Positions 39,798 to 49,304 of a stretch of DNA of 64,000 nucleotides are shown piece by piece. Within the stretch, counting starts at the first letter, position 1; the number at the start of each line of letters is the position of its first letter. Origin of the DNA: Chrysogorgia sp. JL179-B06. Taxonomy: Eukaryota; Cnidaria; Anthozoa; Scleralcyonacea; Chrysogorgiidae. The position numbers were made by a program, and so were the translations under genes. The notes under the pieces are model-generated. The model was not told the origin of the DNA, did not search any database, and saw only the letters and a program-made list of their open reading frames with translations. The stretch covers positions 295,001 through 359,000 of the forward strand of contig JAYKKM010000180.1 of the NCBI GenBank assembly GCA_035772405.1, written 5' to 3'.

Positions 39798-39944
39798 ATG
39801 AAAGATCAAATGAAAATACAAAAAAAAAAAAATAATCGAAAAAAACCATACATCATAAAAGAAAAGAAAAATGAAATAATTAATCAAATTCCTTTAAAGC
39901 GTGAACATATATTTATATATCCTATAATATCAAAGTTTGGATAA
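39798..39944 (+). CDS. Small basic protein
   Basis: 48 codons, MKDQMKIQ then a Lys/Asn-rich run and EHIFIYPIISKFG. Lies between capsid and the acidic gene. May be a real small basic virion protein or chance; no homologue recognised. Confidence 0.35.
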   Translation: MKDQMKIQKKKNNRKKPYIIKEKKNEIINQIPLKREHIFIYPIISKFG

Positions 39945-39946
39945 AA

Positions 39947-40327
39947 ATGGAGAAAAATAATAAAAGAAAATATGTTGTGGATGAAGAAGAAAAAGAAGAA
40001 TTAAAAAAAAAAAAAGAAGCAGAAGAAGGTGAAAAAGAAAAAGATAAAGACTGCGGAGAAGAAGAAGAAGAAGTAGAAGAAGAAGAAGAAGAAGAAGAAG
40101 AAGAAGATAATGATAGTGATAGTGATAATTATTTGACTTCTTCTGAAGATGATGATGAGGAAATAGAAAAGAAAAACCAAAAGAAAATAAAAATAAAAAC
40201 CAAAATTTTAAATTCGTTGTTGCTTTTAAATAAAATTAAAAAAGAAAAAGAAAATAAAAAGAAAAGAGATTTCTTACCATGTTTAAAAAATATATTAAAG
40301 CAAATATGGCTACAAAACAAAAATTAA
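39947..40327 (+). CDS. Acidic, Glu/Lys-rich protein
   Basis: 126 codons with a KKRKY start, a long Glu tract (about residues 44-60), DSDSDNYLTSSEDDDEE and a Lys-rich end. Low-complexity, probably disordered, possible coiled coil. Its GAA repeats are prone to slippage. Its end overlaps the next gene by 49 bases. Confidence 0.45.
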   Translation: MEKNNKRKYVVDEEEKEELKKKKEAEEGEKEKDKDCGEEEEEVEEEEEEEEEEDNDSDSDNYLTSSEDDDEEIEKKNQKKIKIKTKILNSLLLLNKIKKEKENKKKRDFLPCLKNILKQIWLQNKN

Positions 40328-40551
40328 TTAATGATGATTTGATTAGAAAACTTCAAGATTTATCAAAAAATATTTTAGATAATAAAATATTAGTATCCAT
40401 TTCAAACGATAATAAAACAATTCTTAAACGTTTTGTACGCGACAAAATAAAAAAAACAGATTTAAAAGTTATATTAAGTGAAGACCATCGTTTGATTCAT
40501 GTGTTTGAAAAAGCCTACAAACTAATAATAAAAGAAACGAAGAAAAAATGA
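40279..40551 (+). CDS. Unknown helical protein
   Basis: 90 codons, mostly predicted helices (DLIRKLQDLSKNILDNK, RFVRDKIKKTDLKVIL, LIHVFEKAYKLIIKE) with a strand LVSISN. The ATG at 40306 is an alternative start that avoids most of the overlap. The stop overlaps the next ATG (AAAAATGA). Not recognised. Confidence 0.5.
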   Translation: MFKKYIKANMATKQKLINDDLIRKLQDLSKNILDNKILVSISNDNKTILKRFVRDKIKKTDLKVILSEDHRLIHVFEKAYKLIIKETKKK

Positions 40552-41252
40552 GTGGAATTAATAAAGTACAATTAGTTGATCCTAATAAATTAAATGAAAT
40601 CTTAGAATTAATAAAAAAAGAACATGTTAATAAAAATTTATTACAAGGAATTAAAAACAAAGACGAATATCAATTTTTAGAAAGTAAAGATAAAATGGAG
40701 CAAGAATTAAAAAATAAGAATAATAATCAAACTGAAGAAAATATAGTGTCTTTTTTAAAAATAAAAGAAAAAAGAAAAAGAAAAGCTGAAGCATCTACTA
40801 ATGATCAACAACAAGAACCACCGGAAGAAGCGAAAGCGGGGAAAACTACATATGGTAACATAAGTGAAGATCGTATTAAAGAATTCTTAAAGAAAAAAAA
40901 TATTAAAACAATAGGGAATATAATAAAATTAAATAACTATGAAGTTAATTACGATGATATGATGTATGATTTAACACACAACGTATCGAAAATTCAAAAT
41001 TATAATTTGACAGCTAAACAACATTGTAAAGTTTTAAAAGAATTCAAAAAAATGAAAATGCCTGTTGCTTATATTATAAATCAAAAACTTCGACAACAAT
41101 ATAAAACAAATGGAAGCGATGATGACCGCGATTACGACGCATTATCTTTTCCGATTACTCAACAACCACAATCACCTAGTTTTAGATCGCCACTTTCTAA
41201 ATCGGAGTTCGATACTTTTTTAACCCATAGAGATAAAAGAAGAAAAAGATGA
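40548..41252 (+). CDS. Unknown assembly-region protein
   Basis: 234 codons. N-terminal helix (NKLNEILELIKKEH), basic KEKRKRKAEA, a Pro/Gln linker, then a globular part (GNISEDRIKEFLKKKNIKTI, YEVNYDDMMYDLTH, HCKVLKEFKKMKMPVAYII) and an ending with SPLSKSEFDTFL and RDKRRKR. Placed directly before the protease (4-base overlap), so probably part of the morphogenesis block. Family not identified. Confidence 0.6.
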   Translation: MSGINKVQLVDPNKLNEILELIKKEHVNKNLLQGIKNKDEYQFLESKDKMEQELKNKNNNQTEENIVSFLKIKEKRKRKAEASTNDQQQEPPEEAKAGKTTYGNISEDRIKEFLKKKNIKTIGNIIKLNNYEVNYDDMMYDLTHNVSKIQNYNLTAKQHCKVLKEFKKMKMPVAYIINQKLRQQYKTNGSDDDRDYDALSFPITQQPQSPSFRSPLSKSEFDTFLTHRDKRRKR

Positions 41253-41851
41253 TTCCTGTTTTATGTTTTTTAAATAAATTTTTATATACCAATGATATTA
41301 ATAAAATTGCAAATACAAATGCTTTTTTAAATAAATATTTTTTGGGTGCTTATCCTGCGGATGTATTTCCTGACAAAATTAAATTTCCTTCATGTTGGAT
41401 TTGGAATACAGATGAATCAAAAGATAAAGGACAGCATTGGGTAGCTATTTGGGTTGATAAAAACAAACATATGTATTTTGTTGATAGTTTTGCACAAAAA
41501 GTTAGTTTTTATAAACGAACGTATTGGCTGTCTTATGCCCAAAGAAATAATTTGACATTTGTGTATGATCAAAAAATTCCACTTCAATCCCGAGCAACAG
41601 TTGTATGTGGAAATTGGAGTCTTTATTATTTACATAATAAATGTAAAAACGAAATACAACAAACACAAAAATATTTGTTATTTAAAAGCAAAAATACAAA
41701 TAAATTAATTAATGATATTAAATTAGCTCGTAAAATAATTATACTAGGAAAGGTAATAGTTAATATTTATAAAAAAAAATGTAAAAATATAACAGAAACA
41801 CAGAAAGCTAATAATCAAAGTTGTTGTTCTTTTAATAAATCAAAATTTTAA
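41249..41851 (+). CDS. PRO: Adenovirus-type cysteine protease
   Basis: 200 codons, open. KGQHWVAIWVD holds His63, YFVDSF supplies Asp79, LQSRATVVCGNW supplies Gln113 and nucleophile Cys120. Order and spacing (His54, Glu71, Gln115, Cys122 in human adenovirus) match family C5. Role: maturation cleavage of capsid-associated and core precursors during assembly. The last 70 residues are Lys-rich and variable. It is the third gene in a tightly packed plus-strand block and faces the minus-strand gene at 41893. Confidence 0.85.
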   Translation: MIPVLCFLNKFLYTNDINKIANTNAFLNKYFLGAYPADVFPDKIKFPSCWIWNTDESKDKGQHWVAIWVDKNKHMYFVDSFAQKVSFYKRTYWLSYAQRNNLTFVYDQKIPLQSRATVVCGNWSLYYLHNKCKNEIQQTQKYLLFKSKNTNKLINDIKLARKIIILGKVIVNIYKKKCKNITETQKANNQSCCSFNKSKF

Positions 41852-41892
41852 TTAAACATATTTACAACACAATTCACAATTGTCTGTTTTAT

Positions 41893-42162
41893 TTAAAATA
41901 TTGAACTCAATAGTGACAGCGCTAGAGGTGCTAAAGCTAAAGCAGATAGAAACCCGCCTTTTTGGTTCCTTTTACGTTTCCCCACAGCACCTCCTATATG
42001 TCTAACATTTTTCATTTTTCTTCTTCTTTTACCGCTTATTATACGTTTTACCCCTGTATACATTTTCTTAGGAATATCAATATAGGTATGTTTAGCATCT
42101 CGAGAAAAAATTTTCCAAATTTCTTGCTTCCCTTTTAATTGTATTGATTTATTTTTCATCAC
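41893..42162 (-). CDS. Basic QKGG protein with hydrophobic C-terminus
   Basis: 89 codons: an aromatic/basic N-part (KGKQEIWKIFSRDAKHTYI), KRIISGKRRRKMKN, HIGGAVGKRKRNQKGG and a hydrophobic end FLSALALAPLALSLLSSIF. The pattern resembles small basic or membrane-active virion peptides released by the adenoviral protease. Cleavage after Gly-Gly would free the hydrophobic segment. Inferred role in packaging or entry; not proven. Confidence 0.6.
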   Translation of the reverse strand: MMKNKSIQLKGKQEIWKIFSRDAKHTYIDIPKKMYTGVKRIISGKRRRKMKNVRHIGGAVGKRKRNQKGGFLSALALAPLALSLLSSIF

Positions 42163-42301
42163 GATGAAACTCTAGGATCTTTGTTTGTTTTTATCCCTTT
42201 ATTATTTTTTACTTATATAGCAAATAAGATATATAACAACGAAATAAAAAAAGGTATTCTTTATTTATAAATTGGTGAAAATTATTACAAAATTATTATT
42301 T

Positions 42302-42976
42302 TTAACACAAATCATATACAATGGTTTTTTCATTAAGAAATATATGTGTTCTTATTCTACAATTATCATATCCTTTATTACAATTATCGAATAATAAATA
42401 TCCATAGGGATGTTTATTAATATCAGCTAATATTTTATCAAATTGACTTCTATTTATTTTCTTATTATCACATATTGTATACATATTTCTACAATCACTT
42501 AAATTTTTAAACATGATATAATGACTGTTGATACGTAAATTTCGCAATTTCCCATTACCGTAAGATAAGTTTTGACATGCAAAAATTACGCTTACATTAC
42601 GATGATGAACATCTTGAGTTGCAATATTATCAATTTTATCAAGATTTTCTTTTGACGATGTACCTACTAACATAAGATCGTCTAAAATAATTAATGTATT
42701 ATCAGCTGTATTTGTTTGTATATCAGTAATATCAGGTATACCCTTCTTACAGTCAATAAATTCGAAATTCATTTTTTTCTCTTCCAAAACCGTGTGCATT
42801 TTATCGTATAAGGGTTGATATATGGAATAAAGATAAACAATTTTCGTAATTTTTGGTGTTATCATTGACTCAATATAATTTAGTAATTGTAAAATCCAAA
42901 ATGTTTTTCCACATTGACTAGGACCGCACATTGTTAACATAAACGGGTGATGAAATGGTAGTGAAACAGCATTCAT
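42302..42976 (-). CDS. ATP: DNA-packaging ATPase, FtsK/HerA (A32-like)
   Basis: 224 codons, open. Walker A GPSQCGKT at residues 18-25; Walker B TLIILDD at 94-100; later VSVIFACQNL, as in the A32-like packaging ATPase clade, and a conserved-looking FDKILADINKHPYGYLLFDN. Length is normal for Polinton ATPases. It drives genome packaging into the capsid. It lies on the minus strand, divergent from 43353 across a promoter-like region. Confidence 0.9.
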   Translation of the reverse strand: MNAVSLPFHHPFMLTMCGPSQCGKTFWILQLLNYIESMITPKITKIVYLYSIYQPLYDKMHTVLEEKKMNFEFIDCKKGIPDITDIQTNTADNTLIILDDLMLVGTSSKENLDKIDNIATQDVHHRNVSVIFACQNLSYGNGKLRNLRINSHYIMFKNLSDCRNMYTICDNKKINRSQFDKILADINKHPYGYLLFDNCNKGYDNCRIRTHIFLNEKTIVYDLC

Positions 42977-43352
42977 TTTACACGTCTAAAATCAAAAGGA
43001 AATATATAGATATTTTATAAGAATTTAAAGTTTATTTTGGACTTTGATAGATTTCCCTTTCCCAGGTCATTGGACTTTGATATTTGCGGGGTGTATATTT
43101 TTAAGCATATAATGACCTTGACTATACATAACCATATAAGGTCATGATATGAATTTGGACTTTTGCTAGAACATACCCGAAATTCTTTGAACAGCATAAC
43201 CCCTCCCTCAAATGACCTTGACTACCCGTCACTATAGTAACGCATAAACAGGGCGCGATTATATAAACGCTAGCGCGATACAGTAAAAACTAAAACGATC
43301 AAAGGTAGTCAAGAACCTCAAAGGTAGTCAAGAACCCAAAGAAGAAGAAAGA
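42977..43352. promoter_or_regulatory. Divergent promoter region with TGACCTTGA sites
   Basis: Between the ATPase (minus) and the acidic gene (plus). AATGACCTTGAC occurs at 43111-43122 and about 43211-43222, AAGGTCAT at about 43138 and AGGTCATTGGAC at about 43064. A TATATAAA box at 43260-43267 lies 86 bases before the plus-strand ATG. The motif is an extended nuclear-receptor half-site (TCAAGGTCA on the other strand). Confidence 0.55.
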
Positions 43353-43709
43353 ATGGAGCAAATCGTGTGGAAGAAAGAAGATGGGGGAGAAATCGTGTGG
43401 GACTTCGATGAGTTCGACACACGATTTTTCCACCCTATTAACGAAGACATGGTGGTGGTAGAAGACATGGTGGTGGTAGAAGAAGAAAGTGAAGATGAAG
43501 ACGCTGATGAAGATGAAGACACTGATGAAGATGACACTGATGATGAAGACACTGACAGTGATGATGAAGACGTTGGTGATGTCGAAGACTGGGATGATGA
43601 TGATGACGTCAAGAAAGACGATCAAGACGAGGAGGAAAAGTTATGGGAGGGGGTATTTAACCCTCCCGATAATAACAATGACAATATATATAATTATAAC
43701 TATGAATAA
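43353..43709 (+). CDS. Highly acidic protein
   Basis: 118 codons: MEQIVWKKEDGGEIVWDFDEFDTRFF, then a repeated EDMVVV block and a long Asp/Glu run (about residues 46-95), ending KLWEGVFNPPDNNN. Disordered. Could be a transcriptional activator-like or histone-binding acidic protein; not identified. Other long frames here are shadows of the GAT/GAA repeats. Confidence 0.55.
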   Translation: MEQIVWKKEDGGEIVWDFDEFDTRFFHPINEDMVVVEDMVVVEEESEDEDADEDEDTDEDDTDDEDTDSDDEDVGDVEDWDDDDDVKKDDQDEEEKLWEGVFNPPDNNNDNIYNYNYE

Positions 43710-43887
43710 ATACGGCTTTAGCGAAAGCGAAAGTGACAATGAGGACGACGAATATAAAGTATGGGACTATATCGATACCCGGGGGGAGGAATTTTTATTT
43801 TTTGAGAAAACTCAAACATTAATTAAAAAAAAATGTCAAAAAAGACGAGTCTATGTGTCCATTTCTTCTTCTTCTAAATATCCGTAA
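43702..43887 (+). CDS. Small acidic/Ser-rich protein
   Basis: 61 codons from the ATG at 43702, overlapping the previous stop in a different frame. GFSESESDNEDDEYKVWDYI, then FEKTQTLIKKKC and YVSISSSSKYP. It resembles the start of the preceding gene in composition. Faces the 3' end of polymerase B. Uncertain as a real gene. Confidence 0.4.
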   Translation: MNKYGFSESESDNEDDEYKVWDYIDTRGEEFLFFEKTQTLIKKKCQKRRVYVSISSSSKYP

Positions 43888-43943
43888 GGGATTGTAGTAA
43901 AATTATCTTTAACAATACGTTTATTAAAAGTAAATGAAAATTT

Positions 43944-46900
43944 TTAAATTTCAGTATTAATAAAAATATTATTTAATTTATCTTTACATATTTTATTTTC
44001 ATATCTAATTGTAATGATTTGATCTTTATCTACAACACATTTATTTAATGTTTTAAAATTTAAGATATCTTTCGCTTTATTTTTTAAAGAAAATCCTTTT
44101 ACATGCACTACTTCTTCCTTTAAATTCGTAATATAAGAATAACATTTAGGACCTGTTGAACAAAATCGAGTAATCCATTCATTTTCTTTTAATTCGTTGG
44201 TTAATTCTCCTAAATAATTACCGGTTTTAATCGAACAAGTATTTTCATCACTCACATAAATAATCGAATCGGTATCAAAATATAAAACATGTTTTCCTAA
44301 TTTTTCAATTACATCATATAACTGTAGCCGAGCATAAGCTGTAACAAAACATGCGATAACAATATTACCCGTTTTTAAAGCTACTGTAACTTCATCTACA
44401 TTTTCATATGTACAACGTAAAAGAGTATCATTAATAAAATCTAAAGACGTTAATTTTTTACTCCTATATCGTTAGCTAAAACTAATAATTCCTCATAATC
44501 ATTTAAAAAAGCAACTTGCGTGTTATTTTCATTTTGTGCAAATTTACCCCACAAGGAATTTAATAATGTTTTCGCTATAGTTCTTAAACCGGGATTTTTT
44601 TCTATTTTGTCTTTATCTAAACTAATATGTTCATGATTCAAATAATCTTGACAATACTGGTTGATTTTAATTTTATTTTTACTACCATCACTATTAGAAC
44701 ATTCAGTAGGTAAACCCGACGCCTCTTGTTTTAGTTTTAAAAAAATCGTTTACATAAGCAACAAAGATTTTTTCTTGCCGATCATAATGATATATTTCAT
44801 AGATTTGAATTATTTTATATCCCTTATCAACAGCTTTATTAATTTCAACACTACACCATGTCCCCTGTAAACAGCGATCGTTTTCATTATGTATACATTT
44901 ATCACATTTATCGATAGCACATTGATTACATAAAGGAAATAATAATTTTCCAGCTACTCTAACGGGTAAAACACCAAAAAAAAGATTTTGCGGGGGTGAT
45001 ATACGACATTTAATCAAACCGAAAATATCTTTTATATTTATATTCTGACACTCTTCATTAACGAAAATTTTAGGGTGTCCAACCGGGAAAACAAATTCTT
45101 TTTGAACAAAAGGATATAGCGATGTAAAGTCTACATAATAAATTTGTTCATTTTGTTTTATCTCTCTAAATAAACATATAGAAGAAGTTCGCCCACCATA
45201 TAATCCATCACGGGGAGTTAATATTGTATATCCAAAAAAATTTTGTTTCAATTCAATAATATCGCTACAACTATATTTTTTTTCATTTAAAAAATCACAT
45301 TCCCATTTTTCAACAACTTTATATCCAGCATTTAACAATTCATTTGTAAAACGTTGAGTTTTCGAGTATAATGTTCCAAATTTTTCATTCACTAAAGTAT
45401 TCATTTCATATTTTTCAAAACAACGAGAACATCCGTGAAAATTAAAAAACATCCATGAAATTGATAAACTGTATTATCATAAAATCCGTCAACAAACCGC
45501 CCTAATATTTTTTTTTCTCGTTGAGCAGAACCTTTATATCGTCCTGATAAATATTTATTAATTTCATACAACCAACAAATCGCAATTAAACTTTGATTTA
45601 CATTGCGGCGATAACCTCCTGCAGGAATTATCCCCACACATTTTTATTTTAAAATGTTTTGTCGAAATATTTTTAATGCTAAACTTGCAATAGTCATACA
45701 ATTTTTTTCATAAAAAGGTGCTACACAAGCAATCGAATTTATCATGGATGAAAATTTTACACACCCTTTTCTTAAAATATTCACATCCTCACAACAATAA
45801 TAATATATTTCATCGCGAAAAATATATATACTTTTTTCTTTTTCATTATACCATTTTTCAAATTTATCTTTATCACTCATATTATCTATATCAAAATATT
45901 CCCTATCAATCATATCCCCTCTATACTTTAAATCAGTAAATTTATAGGGGTGAAAGCCTTTTTCATCTTCGAGAAGACCCATACATTTAGGAATAGCTGA
46001 TAAGGATATCGTTAAAAAAAAATAACTATCTAAAAATAAAATATTCTTTTCGCATATTTCTAAACTCATTATTTTAGTACCATTCATAATAGTTTTTGGA
46101 ATAATTTTTAATTTTTCTAATAAATATTTAAAAATAAAAATTGTATCAAATCTCGCGCCATTATGGGCAATCCAAACAGAATCTTCTTGTTCCAATATAA
46201 AACTACATAAATCTTCAACAACAGAGCTATTATTATTATCAAAAAGAAATTGTCTATATCCGCAACAACTAACAGCTTCAATATTTTCATCAATAAAACA
46301 CGATTGTGTTATTAACGGAATTTGTTGTTTTTTAAAAGGGATATCTTGACACTGCATGCATACTTTTTGTACTATACAATAAAAAGGAACTAACATTTTA
46401 TTGTCATCTACTTTTGTTTCAAAATCGAAAAAAAATAATGTAGGTGGTTGTTTTTTATTTTTTGGAATAGGTATTGTTTTCATAAAACAATAATGCGTCT
46501 GTTTCTGATAACTATTACAATGATAACAAAATCTTTTAGAACAATCATGTTTTACACTTTTATAACGTTGAATAAAAGAAAATCTAGAACATATTTTATA
46601 ACATGGTACACAAAAAAACATATATTGACAAGGAGTTAAAAGTGAATAATTTTGTTGAGCAGGTTTAAAAATTTTATGGGTTAAATGATTTAAATAACAT
46701 GTTTGATTATAAAACAATATTTTACAATTTGAACATTGAATCTTTGTTGTATCTTTAGGGCATAAATTATTTTTATAACATTTTTGACATGTTAAATTAG
46801 TTCGACACACGTGTGAATCAATAAATTCCCCATGTGTAAAATAACTCATACATTTAATACAAAATTTAGTGGGTTGTATTTTAGAAAATTCCTTCATATT

Positions 46901-47829
46901 TAAAACAACATCATAATGTTTATTATTTAACCATAAACATACTATATTATTAGTTAATTTAATAAGATAGATTTAATCGAGATCTGAATACACCACCAAA
47001 TCAACACCTTGGGCATTAAGAAATTTTTCGTACACAATCGAAAATTGTTTAACTTTAACTTCATCACCCTCGGGTATACCCGATTTTTTATACACATCAC
47101 GTATTTCTTCAATACTAAATAATTCATCAATACTTTTACTAGGTTGTTTAGTCATTGACTCATACCTATGATCTTTATACAAAAACGATAGACCTACTAA
47201 AATAGATAACGCAAAACAACAATTTTTAATTGTTTGGGTTAACTTAGTACTGATAATATAAAAAACTCCAGTGCGAAATTTACGATCATATTTTGTTATA
47301 GATTTATTAACTTTACCCCCACCACTATCATTTTCATTTGCTTTATTTGATCTATTGTAAATTTTTTTTCTCCTAATTAAAGGATTTTTTTTTTGTTACT
47401 TGATAAATTATTAGCTGATAATCCCGATGGAAAAGTTTGAATAACTACAGTACATTTCCACCCGTTCGCTATCATTTCTTGATTACTTTGCATATGTTTT
47501 TCAAAAATATTCAAAAAATATTTTACATTAACATCACTTAATTTCATTACAGCTGTAGAGAAAAAACCCTTAGGGGTGTGACTAAAAATAAATCGCACAT
47601 AGTCATCATTATTTTTTACACTTGTACGTGCATAATTAATCAAATAAGTAAAAAGTAACGTCAACGATTGTATAAAAGCTATAAAATTAACACCCGATTT
47701 ACGAGCAATAGAAATTGAAAAAGTTTGTTCGTTCACTTTAAACTTTTCATTTTCTTTTTCATTAATTTTCTCAACACTAATAATATTATCCTCATTTGTT
47801 TGAGGGTTTTTTTTTTCACTTTCAAACAA
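43944..47829 (-). pseudogene. PolB: Protein-primed DNA polymerase B, disrupted
   Basis: One gene of about 1290 codons in pieces. In order: an N-terminal domain (47829-47377, YVRFIFSH, MQSNQEMI, FPSGLS); a middle part (to 46973); a Cys-rich zinc segment (from 46897); exonuclease boxes FFDFET, WIAHNGARFD and YCCEDVNILRKG; palm motif A VDFTSLYP (about 45120); motif B KTLLNSLWGK (about 44550); and motif C YFDTDS (about 44270). Breaks: frameshift in an A-run near 47385, TAA near 46972, TAA near 45646, a 20-base local repeat shifting the frame near 45430, and one-base shifts near 44740 and 44462. Family B with TPR insertions is typical of Polintons; terminal protein priming starts at the TIR ends. 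Confidence 0.88.
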
Positions 47830-47863
47830 ACTTACTAAACGTTCTATTTATTTGTTATTATAT

Positions 47864-48058
47864 TTAAATTCCTTCTGTTGATTCTCCATGGTTTTGTTCT
47901 TTTCTTCTTCTAAAACAAGAAATACATGAGGTTTTTTTATTTTTTTTGTTTTCCTCTCCATCAACAAGATCCCCTATATTAATATGATCTGCCTCTTTTA
48001 CACTAATACAGTTAAAGGTCACCAACGGTTTATCTCCAGCACCCATCCAATTACCCAT
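47864..48058 (-). CDS. Small protein with MGNWMG start
   Basis: 64 codons just upstream of polymerase B on the same strand. Gly2 and following residues (MGNWMG) resemble an N-myristoylation signal. ADHINIGDLVDGEE and CISCFRRRKEQ follow. The separation from the polymerase start is 34 bases, so it may be a separate cistron or a lost N-terminus. Confidence 0.4.
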   Translation of the reverse strand: MGNWMGAGDKPLVTFNCISVKEADHINIGDLVDGEENKKNKKTSCISCFRRRKEQNHGESTEGI

Positions 48059-48073
48059 TTTTTTCTAAAAAAA

Positions 48074-48274
48074 ATGTGTGAAACTATACATATAGAAATT
48101 TATTTAAAAAATAAAAATAACGAACCTTATATAGCCTATGAAGTTTTAGATAATGATGCTTGTGTTTTATTTTCACCAGAAATATTTCGTGAATGTCTAT
48201 TAAATTTTACAGAGGATAATGAGGAAATCATTTATATTAATTATTTAGTAATACAAGAAAGATTAGAAGATTAA
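48074..48274 (+). CDS. Unknown 66-codon protein
   Basis: Starts MCETIHIEIYLK 15 bases from the divergent minus-strand gene. EPYIAYEVLDND, VLFSPEIFRECLL and an acidic end. Beta-then-helix look. Not recognised. Confidence 0.5.
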   Translation: MCETIHIEIYLKNKNNEPYIAYEVLDNDACVLFSPEIFRECLLNFTEDNEEIIYINYLVIQERLED

Positions 48275-48306
48275 AAAAAATATATATTTCAATTATCATC
48301 ATCTAT

Positions 48307-48317
48307 TATATATAAAA
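48307..48317 (+). promoter_or_regulatory. TATA box of SET gene
   Basis: TATATATAAAA; an initiation site about 30 bases downstream would favour the ATG at 48387 over the one at 48333. Confidence 0.5.
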
Positions 48318-48386
48318 TTGAGTGTATTATAAATGTTATTAAAAATAATAATACGTCCTATCTTGGAATTAAAACAATATTTAATT

Positions 48387-48950
48387 ATGGTTAGAATGAA
48401 ATTACCGGTTAAAAAACGAAATAATAACTCACGTGTCGTTACTAAATCACAAAGTATACGGGATGTTCTTCAATGTAAAAGTAATACTGTAAAAAGAATA
48501 AGATGTCGTAAACGCACTGCCCATACCCCAAAATGTTGGATCCATTTAGCAAAAGAAGATAACTTACGTGTAAAAAAATCAAATATTCCAAATGCTGGAA
48601 AGGGATTGTTCGCGTGGAAAAATCAATTTAATCCAAAAAAAACAATAATCCAATACACTGGTCGAAAAACAAATCAAACAGAATTAAATCGAAAATACGG
48701 TATAGATGTAAACGCCAACTATAGTATTTGTGATACTCCCAACAATTGTTTGGATGCTGATTTAAGTACTTATTCTGCAGCTCGTTTTGCAAATAATGGA
48801 AAAAGAGGATCAAAATATAAAAATAATTCCTATTTTACTTATAAAAAAAATAATAATAAATACTTTTTAGAAAGTTCAAAACGTATAAAACCCCATGAAG
48901 AAATGTTTGCTAATTATGGTCCGAACTATTGGAAAAGAAAAAAACGATAA
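48387..48950 (+). CDS. SET-domain protein, predicted lysine methyltransferase
   Basis: 187 codons from 48387 (205 from 48333). A basic head, a small Cys/His cluster (QCKS...RCRKRT...KCWIHL), then the SET core: NAGKGLFAWK (SAM-binding GxG-like), IIQYTGRK, DLSTYSAARFANNGK (the R-F-x-N-H/N pseudoknot strand), FLESSKRIKPHEEMFANYG (E-E-x-x-x-x-Y-G) and NYW. The layout is like viral SET enzymes of large DNA viruses. Likely modifies histone or other basic proteins. The usual NHS His is Asn here (FANNG), so activity needs testing. Confidence 0.8.
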   Translation: MVRMKLPVKKRNNNSRVVTKSQSIRDVLQCKSNTVKRIRCRKRTAHTPKCWIHLAKEDNLRVKKSNIPNAGKGLFAWKNQFNPKKTIIQYTGRKTNQTELNRKYGIDVNANYSICDTPNNCLDADLSTYSAARFANNGKRGSKYKNNSYFTYKKNNNKYFLESSKRIKPHEEMFANYGPNYWKRKKR

Positions 48951-49009
48951 ATCATAATGGGGTGTAGGAAATGTAGAAGATATGTAAAATTATTAGGTAA
49001 AGGATTTAA

Positions 49010-49225
49010 ATGGAAAAAAAACAAAGAGGTGGTGGTTTTAGAGGAACTAAAATACAACGTGGAGGTATAAAAATAACTAACGCGTTAGGTAAAAATATCA
49101 TCAACGAAATTAGTAAAGGTGTTGGAATCTTAAAAACACTAAAAAATAAATCTCAAAAAGTAGGAATAGTGCAACCACGACATCGTACATATGGTGGATA
49201 TTTAGAGAAAATAAGAATGTATTAA
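49010..49225 (+). CDS. Basic Gly-Gly core-like protein
   Basis: 71 codons: QRGGGFRGTKIQRGGIKITNALGKNIINEISKGVGILK and a basic end. Repeated RGG-hydrophobic motifs and a possible amphipathic helix (NALGKNIINEISKGVGILK) resemble precursors such as adenoviral pVI or mu. Probably a virion protein, inferred from composition and the viral protease. Confidence 0.55.
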   Translation: MEKKQRGGGFRGTKIQRGGIKITNALGKNIINEISKGVGILKTLKNKSQKVGIVQPRHRTYGGYLEKIRMY

Positions 49226-49304
49226 TATTAAAAAATAAATAAAAATATTCTTTATCTTTTCTTTTTGTATCAACAAAAATATTTATTATTCCATTTTTTT
49301 AATT

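Noticed and set aside
43299..43625. Ser/Val-rich minus-strand frames and a Met/Lys-rich plus frame
   Set aside because: Shadows of the GAT/GAA repeats that encode the acidic protein at 43353-43709.
38722..46972. TAA reassigned to an amino acid
   Set aside because: In-frame TAA occurs in several core genes, but TAA also ends most intact genes here and the same genes carry frameshifts, so decay or error is simpler.
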